This document shows positions 55,533-64,000 of a stretch of DNA of 64,000 nt, piece by piece (the first letter of the stretch is position 1; each line of letters starts with the position of its first letter). The notes under the pieces are model-generated. The model saw nothing but the letters and a program-made list of their open reading frames with translations, did no database searches and was not told the DNA's origin. The position numbers were made by a program, and so were the translations under genes. This stretch comes from Actinomyces sp. oral taxon 170 str. F0386 (GTDB taxonomy: Bacteria; Actinomycetota; Actinomycetes; Actinomycetales; Actinomycetaceae): the NCBI RefSeq assembly GCF_000195595.1, contig NZ_GL882506.1, positions 1-64,000 of the forward strand. Direction: 5' to 3'.

Positions 55533-55840
55533 CTTGGTGACACGGCGATCAACTGTGTCTGGTTATGATTATATGCTTTTCGTCGGTAATGTCAATAGTT
55601 GTATGTATTTTTGGCAAAATGGCGAGGCCGAGGCATAGAACTCACGTCAGGCTAGTAATCCGGCAACGTGCCATAACGGCCGCTATTGCCGTTTCTAGAG
55701 GGCTTGAGGAGCCCCGCCGGCGTGGGGTGTCAAGTCACCGCATAGCGACCTTGATCCGGTCGATGGCAAAGGCTATCGGCACTCCAGATGGCTCTGGGTG
55801 CTCTTCGACGACGGAGGCACCGCTCTCACCACCACTGCAG
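55533..55840. other. 308-base non-coding region
   Basis: No gene is evident. The first part is AT-rich and the second part GC-rich, with a small inverted repeat around 55710-55727 (CCCCGCCGGCGTGGGG). The composition change may mark an element junction. Confidence 0.35.
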
Positions 55841-56482
55841 TTACTCCTCGCGAGCAGCCGCCAGGTGGCGTCCGATGGTCATGCTGCTAAAGCCGAGCCG
55901 CTTGGCGATCTCGGCGATGGTCAGGCCCTGCTGGCGGAGGAGGATCGCCTGGGCACGGTCGTCGTCGGTGAAGCGGTGGCTGCGCTCCAGCCCTGCCTGC
56001 CCGCGCAGCCGGTAGACCGTCGAGCGGTTGACGCCCGTCTGCCGGACGATCTCCTTGACTGAGACGCCGGCGCGGTACAGGTCAATCACCTGCTGGCGCT
56101 GCTCGGGTGTGAGCGGCCGGAACTTCGTCTGCTTGATGCGGTCGACCTTGCGCGGCGACCGTGACACTGTGTCAGGCGCATCACTCTCACCGTTCGGCCG
56201 CTCCCCCACGCTGGTGGCCGGTGCGGTGCATCGTCGTTGCATGGGCACGCCTTCTGGCTCTGCCGCATCGGGCTCGGGAGAGGCCCCAGGCTCGTCCGCA
56301 TCGCCCAGCGCGCCATCCGACCCGTCAGTAGCCGATGGATGCGCTACATTAGGGCCGGTACACACCTGGCCGCCCTCACCGGCGGCCAGCTTCCTTCGAA
56401 AGTCCAGCAGCACCATCAGGTTGTTAGAGTCAATGGTGCGGAGCTGTACTCGCGCCCCAGCTATTCGAACATCGGGGCGCAC
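55841..56482 (-). CDS. Tandem helix-turn-helix protein adjacent to tRNA-Leu
   Basis: 213 residues from a GTG at 56482, or 191 from the ATG at 56416. A short N-terminal helix (MVLLDFRRKL) and a long Asp/Glu/Pro-rich linker lead to two HTH units of the Hin/transposase type (RPLTPEQRQQVIDLYRAG.. and a second with QQGLTIAEIAKRLGFSS). There is no catalytic domain. It is homologous to the protein at 63321-63770. It begins 3 bases from the tRNA 5' end on the opposite strand and may be a regulator of a mobile element. Confidence 0.7.
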   Translation of the reverse strand: MRPDVRIAGARVQLRTIDSNNLMVLLDFRRKLAAGEGGQVCTGPNVAHPSATDGSDGALGDADEPGASPEPDAAEPEGVPMQRRCTAPATSVGERPNGESDAPDTVSRSPRKVDRIKQTKFRPLTPEQRQQVIDLYRAGVSVKEIVRQTGVNRSTVYRLRGQAGLERSHRFTDDDRAQAILLRQQGLTIAEIAKRLGFSSMTIGRHLAAAREE

Positions 56483-56485
56483 CTT

Positions 56486-56570
56486 GCCTCCGTGGTGGAA
56501 ACGGTAGACACCGCGACCTTAAAAGTCGCTGCCTACGGGCGTGCGGGTTCGAGTCCCGCCGGGGGCACCA
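56486..56570 (+). tRNA. tRNA-Leu(UAA)
   Basis: 85 nt with encoded CCA. The acceptor stem is GCCTCCG/CGGGGGC, the anticodon stem GCGAC/GTCGC with loop CTTAAAA (anticodon UAA, reading UUA), with a class II variable arm GCC-TAC-GGGC and T arm GCGGG-TTCGAGT-CCCGC. UUA is a rare codon in high-GC actinobacteria. It is the likely attachment site of the second recombinase module. Confidence 0.95.
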
Positions 56571-58082
56571 CAGCATCGCTATACAAACCCTCACCCTGAG
56601 AAACAGCCCCGGTGGCCGTCTCAGCCGAGGACCGTCGCCCACCTCCCATCGAGGTGGGCGTTTTTCGTAGGGCAGCAATCCGCGCCACAGCCCGCAGTCG
56701 TGCGCTGGCCAGCTGGTCGAACGGCCGGTTGAGTCGTGCTTCCAGACAGACATCGCTGCCGGTGTCCGCCACGCGGATAGAGCAGGGCACCTCATCGGCT
56801 CGACGCGTTGGCTCATCGCCAGCATCGTCTACCGTACGTTCACCGCGCTCCTGCTCATCACGGCCACACTGTCCATCAGGTTCGTCACCAGCACCCCTCA
56901 CACCATCGTCCGCACCATCGTCGTCCTCACCCTGCAGGCCACCATGTCCATCACCACCGTCGCCAGGCAGGATGACCCGGCCCTCCTCATCCACCGCTGG
57001 ATTGACCAGCACCCGCTCGAAGAACACCTGGTTCAGCTGCTTTCTCAAGTGATCCGGTGCCGCCATATACAGCCGGTAGCAGTCCTCCAGCAGATCCAGC
57101 GCCTGCTCCACATGCGCCCGCACCAGCGTGGCATCCGCCTGGTAAGCATCAAGCTGACGCTGAATTCCCGCCAGCTCTCGCCCCAACCGCTCCTGCTCCT
57201 CCTTGAGCAGCTCCAGTGGCACCGCTCCCGCATAGTGCGCCTGCAGCAGCCTGCGCCGCTCATCCTCCAGATTCGTCCGCCGCACCGTCAGCGACCGAAC
57301 GCTTCGATCCTTCTCCCCCTCAATTCGCGCCAGCTCCGCCAGCAGATACCGCTCAATCTCCTGCCGATCCGCCTCACTGACGTACAGCCGCCGATACACC
57401 TCCTGCATCTGTGCCTCCACCACCTCAATGAGCACCGCCTTGAAGGAGCAGTCATGTAGCCGCTGCCGCCTGGCGCAGATGAAGTAGGGGTACAGCACCC
57501 CCTTGCCATTCTTCGTGTTCTGCACCAGCAGCCGACTACCACACTGCCCACACACCACCGTGCTCTTCAGGAAATGGTTATGCATCCGCTCCCGCTCGCC
57601 ACTGCGATGGGAACCCAGCACAGCCTGGACCGCCTGCCACGTCTCCTCATCCACCAGCGGCTCGTGCCTACCCGCATACTCCACCCCCTGGAACTGCACC
57701 ACACCCTTGTAGTACGGGTGTCGCAGCAAGGTATGCAGCCGCCCCTTGGTGATGGGCCGAGCCGGCCTCGTCGGCGTGGCTGGCACATCCAGCCCCAGCC
57801 CTGCTAAGTGCTTGGCTAGTTGACTGACTGTCCAGTTACCGGTCGCATACTCGGAAAAAGCAAGACGAAGCAGGGGAGCCCGCTGCTGGTCGAGCTCCAC
57901 CGTCCGGACCTCTCTCCCGTTCTCGTCCCTGGCGCGGACATTCACATACCCCAGCGGTGCCTTCCCCAGCGTCCCACCATTCCTCGCCTTCTCACCCATC
58001 CCCTTAATGACCTCATTAGCCAGGTTCCGCGAGTAGAACTCAGCGATGGAGCTCATAATGCTGTGGAGGAGCATACCGCCAA
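56533..58082 (-). pseudogene. Large serine recombinase, catalytic N-terminus lost
   Basis: The protein aligns with the 25955-27949 recombinase from GGMLLHSIMSSIAEFYSRNL through the zinc ribbon (CGQCGSRLLV) and coiled coil, but everything before this, including the serine nucleophile domain, is gone. Past 58082 the frame enters unrelated bases and then an IS. As with the first copy, the 3' end runs through a terminator and into antisense tRNA. It cannot catalyse recombination alone, so the module is likely fixed in place. Confidence 0.85.
56636..56665 (+). terminator. Rho-independent terminator after tRNA-Leu
   Basis: CGCCCACCTC (56636-56645) pairs with GAGGTGGGCG (56651-56660), 5-nt loop, followed by five Ts. 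It lies inside the antisense recombinase remnant. Confidence 0.85.
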
Positions 58083-58132
58083 GGGGGATCGACTTTGCAT
58101 CCTCTGAATCTCCAGCCAAGCATATGGACAAT

Positions 58133-59042
58133 GAGGCTTATTCATAGGGGTGTTTAGGATGTTTTGTTGGTAATAGCGTGTCGCTAAGCAGGGTGGCGGC
58201 TTGCTCTTGAGAGAATCTTTGGTGCTTAAGCCAATTCAATCAGGAAGCAAACCGCCATGACGAATAGTAGCACGAGAATCCCTCGGTGTGAGGTTATGGG
58301 CCTGTGCGAGGCCATTCACGCTTCCGGCCGTCTGCCGGTCTTCGGGGCGAGGGTGCTGGGGCTGTTCCTGTGCGTGCGCCTGACCCTGACCTACCTGCGC
58401 CACAACCTGCCCCAGGAGCTGCTCGCCGAGCTCTACGGCGTCTCCCAAGCCACCGTCTCCCGCGTCATCAGCACCTACACGCCCCTGATCGCCGCATGCC
58501 TGAACGGCAATGTTCCAACGGTGGAGGACCTGGACCCCACGGCCCAGCTGATCATCGACGGCACCCTGCTTCAGTGCTGGTCCTGGGCTGATCATCCTGA
58601 GCTGTACTCCGGTAAGCACAAGACCACAGGTCTGAACGTCCAGGTCGCCTGCACCCCCTCAGGGACCCTGCCCTGGGTCTCCGACCCCCAGGGCGGATGC
58701 ACGCACGACGCTGAGGCGCTGCGCCGCTGCGGCCTGCTCGACGTACCGGCCACCGACCTACCCGACGGGACACCACCACCACGCCATATTGGCGACAAGG
58801 GGTACATCGGACTGGGCATGATCACCCCAAAGAGAAAACAACCACACCTGCCGCTCCACCCAGACGACAAGACCTACAACAAAACCGTCAACCAGATCCG
58901 CTACAAGATCGAGCAAGTCATCGCCAACATCAAAACATGGAGAGTCCTGCACACCGGCTACAGAAGACCACTAGACACCTTCCCGAAAACCATCACCGCC
59001 ATCCTCGGACTCATATTCACATACACCCCATGAATAACCCTC
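58133..59042 (+). mobile_element. IS5-like insertion sequence, 910 bp
   Basis: The ends are imperfect inverted repeats of about 20 bp: GAGGCTTATTCATAGGGGTG on the left and, read inward, GAGGGTTATTCATGGGGTG on the right. AAT flanks both sides (58130-58132 and 59043-59045), consistent with a 3-bp target duplication. One intact transposase gene fills the element. It lies against the broken end of the recombinase gene. Confidence 0.8.
58257..59033 (+). CDS. IS5-family DDE transposase
   Basis: 258 residues. An N-terminal HTH (QELLAELYGVSQATVSRVI) is followed by a DDE domain: the first Asp in LIIDGTLLQ, the second in HIGDKGYIGL, and Glu in YKIEQVIANIKTW. All three catalytic positions are present, so it may be active. 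The stop lies within the right inverted repeat, as in compact IS elements. Confidence 0.9.
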   Translation: MTNSSTRIPRCEVMGLCEAIHASGRLPVFGARVLGLFLCVRLTLTYLRHNLPQELLAELYGVSQATVSRVISTYTPLIAACLNGNVPTVEDLDPTAQLIIDGTLLQCWSWADHPELYSGKHKTTGLNVQVACTPSGTLPWVSDPQGGCTHDAEALRRCGLLDVPATDLPDGTPPPRHIGDKGYIGLGMITPKRKQPHLPLHPDDKTYNKTVNQIRYKIEQVIANIKTWRVLHTGYRRPLDTFPKTITAILGLIFTYTP

Positions 59043-59358
59043 AATCTCTGCAAACTCAATCTCCCAATAAAACACCGTGCGACGGACATAGCAACATTGT
59101 TATTCGTCAGCCGCCTCAGACAGACGCTCCTCAAATGAAGCGTTCATCACAGTAGCTATGCCAATACCTGAAACATCCCACTCAAAAATCTGGCAGCACC
59201 CTGCAAATTTCCCCCTCCACTTGACGTCATCTATCAGCAGGCGCAAGGTGACCCACCCACGCCTTCTTTCGCTACATCACTGTAATAAACATCACGACAC
59301 ACATTCGACACCAACCACAACAATTGATTGAACGGCACATAAATGATACCGTAGAAAT
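59043..59358. other. 316-base non-coding region between the IS and the MFS gene
   Basis: AT-rich; no gene seen. The last ~40 bases (TTGATT about 38 bases before the ATG, then AT-rich sequence) may hold the MFS promoter, but the spacing of possible boxes is poor. Confidence 0.35.
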
Positions 59359-60501
59359 ATGAATACATTACCTTCATCCAACTCAGTAAAGTTACTTATA
59401 CCACTAACCATGGCGACATTCGTGGTAGGTACCGACACCTTCATTATTGCTGGCCTACTGGGGAACATTTCTTCAGACCTTCACGTACCAACAACATCGG
59501 CAGCACAGCTTGTGACGGTCTTTAGTATAGTGTTCGCCGTCTGCGCGCCTGTACTCGGCGCCTTAACAGCTAACTGGAGGCGTGACACAGCCCTGACTTT
59601 TGGTCTGTCGCTGTTCACCATCGGCAACGTCTTGACGGCGCTTTCTCCTACCTTTGCGATAGCGCTATTTTCGCGAGTCGTTGCTGCAGCAGGGGCGAGC
59701 TTTGTTACACCGTGCGCATCTGCCATCACCATCGCCACCACACCTAAAGAGCGTCAGGGACGCGCGCTGGCACTTGTCATGGGCGGACTCACGACCGCGA
59801 CTGCGATCGGTGTTCCGCTTGGACTGGTTATTGGAGCTCTCAACTGGCGCTACACCATGTGGTCGCTTGTCATCCTGGGGAGCGTCGCTCTTACATGGAT
59901 TCGAGCAAAAGTTCAGCCAGTGCAGCTCCCTGCAGCAACGCTCATGGATCGTTTGCGGCCTCTTTCGGACATGCGAGTACTAGCCATCGTTGCAACGACC
60001 ATTCTTGTTGTCGGCGCCAGCATGCAGCCGTTCACCTATGCGCAAGTGGTATCCAAGGCCACAGGAACGCTATTGATTATTTCCCTTGGACTGTTCGGCG
60101 TGTGCAACCTCATTGGTAATTTCAGCGCTGGGAAGATCAGCGATGCACGCGGCCCACTCGTATGTGTCTTCGTCTGCATCCTCGGCTTGATTCCGACGCT
60201 CGCATTAGAGCCCTTGGGCTTTGCGGCCGGCCTGGCACCTCTTATGCTGGCCATCAACGGTTTCTTTGTCGGGATGTTCACCGTGCCACAGCAAGCACGT
60301 ATCGTGAAGCTTGACCCGAACTCCGCTCCGCTCCTCCTCGGATTACTGTCATCTGCGGTCTATGTCGGCTTTGCTGTAGCAAGTTCAACAGGCAAGCTGG
60401 TCATTGACAATTTCGGCTCGGGATACGTCTCATGGGTAGCTACGGCGATATTGATTATTCCGCTGCTGTTGGCGATGCTCGGACGAAAGACACAAGCATG
60501 A
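59359..60501 (+). CDS. MFS transporter, DHA1 (AraJ/Cml-like) type
   Basis: 380 residues with about 12 membrane helices. The N-terminus (TMATFVVGTDTFIIAGLL) and the motif-A region (after helix 2, GALTANWRRDTALTFG) plus GRALALVMGGLTTATAIGVP (helix 5 motif C-like) place it with drug/sugar H+ antiporters. The substrate is unknown. It is somewhat AT-richer than chromosomal genes and has no obvious ribosome-binding site. Confidence 0.85.
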   Translation: MNTLPSSNSVKLLIPLTMATFVVGTDTFIIAGLLGNISSDLHVPTTSAAQLVTVFSIVFAVCAPVLGALTANWRRDTALTFGLSLFTIGNVLTALSPTFAIALFSRVVAAAGASFVTPCASAITIATTPKERQGRALALVMGGLTTATAIGVPLGLVIGALNWRYTMWSLVILGSVALTWIRAKVQPVQLPAATLMDRLRPLSDMRVLAIVATTILVVGASMQPFTYAQVVSKATGTLLIISLGLFGVCNLIGNFSAGKISDARGPLVCVFVCILGLIPTLALEPLGFAAGLAPLMLAINGFFVGMFTVPQQARIVKLDPNSAPLLLGLLSSAVYVGFAVASSTGKLVIDNFGSGYVSWVATAILIIPLLLAMLGRKTQA

Positions 60502-60672
60502 GATCGCAGCCCCCGGGCACTGATCGATACCAACACTTGAGACGCACAACATCGTCGCTGGCAAACCCTCACCGCCGGTTCTCGAAGCATCGGCGCCCCT
60601 CATGAAACCATTGCCTTCCCGACATGAGAAGGTGGACACTGGCCCTGTCCTCCCCTGCATCAAGGAGCCGTC

Positions 60673-61845
60673 ATGAAGATCGCTGCCCGGGCCAAGGCCG
60701 CTCAGCCCTTCCACGCGATGAGCATCGGCGAACGCGCTGGAATCCTCCAGGCCGAAGGCCGCTCTATCGCCAAGCTCAGCCTGGGTGAACCTGATTTCGG
60801 TGCACCTCCCGCGGTCCGCGAGGAGATGCGCCGCGTGATGGACGGCCGGTCACTGCCCTACTCCCCCGCTCTGGGACTGCTCGCGTTGCGTGAGGCCATT
60901 GCGGACTTCTACCGGGACAGGCACGGTATAGAGGTCGATCCCAGCCGGATCGTCGTGACGACCGGTGCGTCGTCGGCGCTTCTGCTGGTGGCCACCGCAA
61001 CCACGGAGCCGGGCGACGACGTCGTCATTGCAGATCCGTCCTATCCCTGCAACCGTCAGCTGGTGGAGACCTACGGGGGCCGGATCGTTCCGGTATCCAC
61101 CAGTCCTGCCAGCCGTTACCAGATGGATCGGGCCTCTGCCGAGGCGGCGTGGACTCCGCAGACGAGCGCGGTGATGCTAGCGACACCGTCCAATCCCACC
61201 GGCACATCGATTCCCCTCGAGGAGATGGCATCGATCTGCGCACTGGCGCGCGAACGCAGTGCCTGGCGGATCGTCGACGAGATCTACCTGGGTCTGGCCG
61301 ATCCCGATGACGATGGCACGCCGGCGCACAGTGTTCTGGAGACCGATCCTGAGGCGATCGTTATCAACTCGTTCTCCAAGTACTTCGGGATGACGGGGTG
61401 GCGCCTGGGCTGGGCGATCCTTCCTGAGGAGCTGGTGCAATCCGCTGAGAACCTGGCGGTCAACTACTTCCTCTGCGCTTCGACGCCTATTCAGCAAGCT
61501 GCGCTGGCGGCCTTCTCCCCCGAGTCCATTTCTGTATGCGAGGAGCGCCGGCGAGAGCTTCTTGCTCGCAGGAGCATCGTGCTCGACGGGCTGCAGCGCA
61601 TCGGCCTGCCCGTACCGGTACTACCCGATGGTGCCTTCTACATCTACTTCGACGTATCCTCCACAGGGCTCGATGCCCAGACCTTCTGTCACCGTGCTCT
61701 GGAGGAGGCGTCTGTCGCCCTGACTCCAGGAACGGACTTCTCCACGACGACTGCCAGCACCCATGTGCGGTTGTCCTACGCAGCATCCCGAGACGAGCTG
61801 CACGAGGGGACGCAACGTCTCGAAAAATTCATACACAGTTTGTAA
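60673..61845 (+). CDS. PLP-dependent class I/II aminotransferase
   Basis: 390 residues; the start has AAGGAGCC. The cofactor Lys lies in NSFSKYFGMTGWRLGW (about residue 238), with LATPSNPTGT and YLGLAD nearby, and a C-terminal VRLSYA. It belongs to the aspartate-aminotransferase superfold I. The donor and acceptor are unknown. Its GC-rich codon usage suggests chromosomal gene content resumes here. Confidence 0.92.
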   Translation: MKIAARAKAAQPFHAMSIGERAGILQAEGRSIAKLSLGEPDFGAPPAVREEMRRVMDGRSLPYSPALGLLALREAIADFYRDRHGIEVDPSRIVVTTGASSALLLVATATTEPGDDVVIADPSYPCNRQLVETYGGRIVPVSTSPASRYQMDRASAEAAWTPQTSAVMLATPSNPTGTSIPLEEMASICALARERSAWRIVDEIYLGLADPDDDGTPAHSVLETDPEAIVINSFSKYFGMTGWRLGWAILPEELVQSAENLAVNYFLCASTPIQQAALAAFSPESISVCEERRRELLARRSIVLDGLQRIGLPVPVLPDGAFYIYFDVSSTGLDAQTFCHRALEEASVALTPGTDFSTTTASTHVRLSYAASRDELHEGTQRLEKFIHSL

Positions 61846-61933
61846 ATAAACAGGCATTCAATCCAATAACAGTTGGACCACCTCTGCGACTGCATTTGGT
61901 ACTCGCCTGTTTGTATGCTGCACAATAGTCTTC

Positions 61934-62978
61934 ATGTCCTCGCAGGTTCTGCTTCTTTTTGCTGTACTCATGATTTTTGGAGCGTTCTACATCGCGGAGA
62001 TCTTCAGGGCAATCCTTCAGAAAATTAGGTTACGTCAGGATAAAACCGCTTCCACCCCTCACCAGGGTGAGGAGTCCACATGGAACGAGCTCACCGCGCA
62101 CCACCGCCCCCGTCAGAGGCTGCAAGTCCACGGTGTTCGCTGCAGCAGGCCCGCACGAGCGGCTTGCAGCACTCTCAGCGCCGTACGCCCTGTGCCACCA
62201 GGATCCGTGGGACCGCCTGACCTGCTCCGCCCCCGAGGACACGCGAGCCATGCTTGCTCGTGACTGGGGAGTGCGTTCCCGCATTGATCTCCTTACCCAG
62301 ATCTTCTGGCTGGCCACGTCCGGCCACCGAAGCGACTTCGACGAGGAGCGAGCCCGATGGAGCAACACCTCGCTGGCGGAGGCCGAGCGCTACGAGCTGC
62401 GAGGCACGTCCGAGTCATCCCAGAACGCCGCCGAGACGCTGTGGCGCCTGGAGCGCATGCGCAGCAACGACCGGGGCATCCGGAACGTGGACTTCTCGGC
62501 CTGGGACCTGGTGCGCGCCGCCATGCTGACGCGGTGCGGATTCGCGCTGAGCTGGTTGACGGAGGACGAGGCCTGGGACACGCTCGCACTGCTGGATCGA
62601 GCACTGAGAGAACGCTATCGGAGCTGGACACAGGCGTGGGAGTCATTCCGGCTGACACGCTGGTACTGGAACTCCGAGAGCGGCGAGGGCGAGCACGCCA
62701 ATGATCTTCACGACCTCAACCGCTCGCTGGTTCTTCTCGGCTCAGATGGACCATGGGGGCTCGTAGCCTGGGAGATCGACACCCCCGAGCCCTCGCTCCT
62801 GATCCTGGACGATCTCCTTGACGTCGGCGTCGCCGCGCCGCTGAGCGCAGGCGAGCGGGAGCGCGCCACTCAGTGGGAGCGCTGGATCAATGATCAGGTC
62901 GTTCTCCGAAGGCAGCGCCGTCTCCAACAATTCGGCACCCATCCCAAGTGGCGTCACCGGTTCACGAAAGGCCTTTGA
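61934..62978 (+). pseudogene. DUF1266 protein, probable frameshift near the N-terminus
   Basis: One frame from ATG 61934 encodes a membrane anchor (VLLLFAVLMIFGAFYIAEIF) and linker to about residue 60. The DUF1266 domain (DWGVRSRIDLL, AWDLVRAAMLTRCGF, SWTQAWESFRLTRWYW) lies in another frame to 62978. A single indel near 62100-62135 would join them. Alternatively the DUF1266 protein starts at GTG 62133 (281 residues). Function unknown. Confidence 0.6.
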
Positions 62979-63058
62979 TGCGCACCACGACGGCGATGTC
63001 GCGTGGCGATCCGCCTGGCCTTCGCCGTCGCACCGAGCTGGTAAGGAACAGACTGCTC

Positions 63059-63259
63059 TTACCCGTGTTTGTCGACCAACATCTCCACAGCCTTAGCGGC
63101 TCTGCGTTGGCGGGTCTCGGCACGTTTCGCCTCACCGATCCAGCGCAGGTACTCGTTCTGGTGCGATGAAGGCAGGGCGGCGAATATCTTCTCCGCCGTC
63201 TCGTTCCCCGATAGCGCCTCTGCCAGCTCCGCCGGGATTCCCGTCTGCTCGTTACTCAT
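63059..63259 (-). CDS. YdeI/OmpD-associated-type short protein
   Basis: 66 residues from the ATG at 63259, with a strong CGGAGGAGAC site. It matches the C-terminal module of the YdeI/OmpD-associated family (IPAELAEALSGNETAEKIFA, YLRWIGEAKRAETRQRR). Homologs are usually longer, with an additional N-terminal domain, so this is a stand-alone C-module. Function uncertain. Confidence 0.8.
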   Translation of the reverse strand: MSNEQTGIPAELAEALSGNETAEKIFAALPSSHQNEYLRWIGEAKRAETRQRRAAKAVEMLVDKHG

Positions 63260-63320
63260 TCTGTCTCCTCCGAATAATCGGCAGACTGCCACACGGTCCA
63301 AGGGGTCGTATACGGAGCTT

Positions 63321-63770
63321 GTGGTGGCTCTCTGCTCGTCCGTGACCAGGAACTGGCAGACACTACTGGAGTTCGCCAGGACGTTGCCGCCCGACGACGG
63401 AGACACTACAGCCACGACGACCACCATAGCCACTCCCCCGCCTCAGCGCCTCCGCCAGCATCACACCCGCCTTACGCCAGCGCAGAAGGACGAGGTGATC
63501 ACTCTGTACCAGCAGGGCGTACCGGTGCGCGAGATTTGCCAGCGCTATGGCATCAGCAGGCAACAGGTCAGCGACCTCCGCAATGCCCGCGGTATCCCCC
63601 GTCGGCCGTGTGGCCTGAGTGATGAGCAGAAGCATCAGGCCGAGCAGCACTATCTCGCTGGCCGGTCCTGTGCCGCCATCGGCCGCCAGTTCGGCGTGCA
63701 TGCCGAGACCGTCCGTCGCTATCTCCGCACCACCGGCGTCGCCCTGCGCGCCAGACCCGGCGCGGCATGA
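63321..63770 (+). CDS. Tandem helix-turn-helix protein
   Basis: 149 residues from a GTG after GGAGCTT; the frame stays open further upstream. A short helix (TLLEFARTLPPD) and Thr-rich linker precede two HTH units (LTPAQKDEVITLYQQGVPVR and RSCAAIGRQFGVHAETVRRY). It is homologous in layout to the protein at 55841-56482. It probably binds DNA as a regulator. The partner is unknown. Confidence 0.7.
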   Translation: MVALCSSVTRNWQTLLEFARTLPPDDGDTTATTTTIATPPPQRLRQHHTRLTPAQKDEVITLYQQGVPVREICQRYGISRQQVSDLRNARGIPRRPCGLSDEQKHQAEQHYLAGRSCAAIGRQFGVHAETVRRYLRTTGVALRARPGAA

Positions 63771-63863
63771 GCAAGGAGCCACAGCATCAGCACTGGGCAG
63801 AAAGTTCCCGGCAGACGGCATACCTATCGCCAGCGGGAAAACCGGCAGTCCACCCCGCCCCCC

Positions 63864-64000
63864 TCACCCCTCATCCTCCACGTACCGTGCTAGCGCACTC
63901 ACCAGCCGACGGGCACTCTCCAGGGTGATGTAAAGGCCATGAGCGCGGGAGCCGTCGCCTATGTAGAACCAGGTGTCGCTGTCGTGTGGGCATTGGTAGC
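63864..64000 (-). CDS. Partial hypothetical protein, C-terminal end only
   Basis: The stop is at 63866-63864 on the minus strand and the frame is open to the window edge (45 residues seen, including WFYIGDGSRAHGLYITLESA). This looks like real protein; the start lies beyond the window. No family recognised. Confidence 0.6.
   Translation of the reverse strand, partial: YQCPHDSDTWFYIGDGSRAHGLYITLESARRLVSALARYVEDEG

Larger units (their letters stand above)
25937..56485. mobile_element. Integrated mobilizable element between tRNA-Ile and tRNA-Leu (limits approximate)
   Basis: The left end is placed at the tRNA-Ile gene, where the large serine recombinase sits. The mobilization genes, an abrupt change from housekeeping to accessory genes, AT-rich cargo and the start of a second tRNA/recombinase module at 56486 define the block. 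The right attachment site is not identified by sequence; the limit given is the start of tRNA-Leu and may be wrong. No relaxase or mating-pore genes are visible. Confidence 0.55.

Noticed and set aside
56451-56483. Hairpin GCGCCCC...GGGGCGC with TTCGAAC just before tRNA-Leu as a tRNA remnant
   Set aside because: Only a T-loop-like string is present, with no acceptor or anticodon arm; it may be chance or part of the HTH gene start.
1-64000. CRISPR arrays and rRNA genes
   Set aside because: No regularly spaced repeats and no rRNA-like sequence were seen.

Overview
The window comes from a high-GC actinobacterium. GTG starts are frequent, there are two glutamine synthetases beside a full-length GlnE adenylyltransferase, a DUF4191 membrane protein follows lipA, and the RNase P RNA is of bacterial type A. 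Gene content and style fit an Actinomyces-type organism; the genus is inference.

Positions 1-25,930 are ordinary chromosome. In order: the end of a 2-oxo acid dehydrogenase E2 gene (lipoyl enzyme), a TetR repressor divergent from a fused CrtI-like/ferredoxin-reductase oxidoreductase with twin operators between them, a membrane pseudokinase, lipB-lipA (which supply lipoate to E2), DUF4191, glnA, a polar amino acid ABC transporter (three genes), a histidine phosphatase, glnE, a second glutamine synthetase, panB, map, a membrane protein, rnpB, yaaA, a coiled-coil protein and a Nif3-like protein. The glnA, transporter, glnE and glnA2 genes form a nitrogen-assimilation neighbourhood.

At 25,937 a tRNA-Ile(UAU) gene with an abnormal long variable region begins an integrated mobile element of about 30 kb. 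A large serine recombinase reads into the tRNA antisense. It is translationally coupled to a resolvase-like protein without the catalytic serine. Next come a replication-relaxation protein, a hairpin-rich oriT-like gap, a VirD4/TraG-like coupling ATPase, small proteins and an MT-A70 methyltransferase. No relaxase or mating-pore genes are visible, so the element looks mobilizable rather than self-transmissible. Cargo follows: an SDR oxidoreductase, small proteins and a NarL-type two-component system with an unusually long kinase. The main item of interest is an eight-gene operon (41,708-48,283): a membrane TPR/J-like protein, an EccC/FtsK-like ATPase, three small two-helix proteins, a PD-(D/E)XK-like toxin, a putative immunity protein and a putative chaperone. 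It reads as a compact type VII-like toxin-export module. A defence-like island follows, with an ApeA-like HEPN protein, a second HEPN-motif protein and membrane and HTH proteins, plus a ~0.75 kb AT-rich insert of Firmicute character carrying a DHFR/RibD-family gene.

At 56,486 a tRNA-Leu(UAA) gene repeats the tRNA/terminator/recombinase arrangement. Here the recombinase has lost its catalytic N-terminus, next to a complete 910-bp IS5-like element. To the right are an MFS exporter, an aminotransferase, a probably frameshifted DUF1266 gene, a YdeI/OmpD-type protein, a tandem-HTH protein homologous to the one beside tRNA-Leu, and a partial gene at the window edge.
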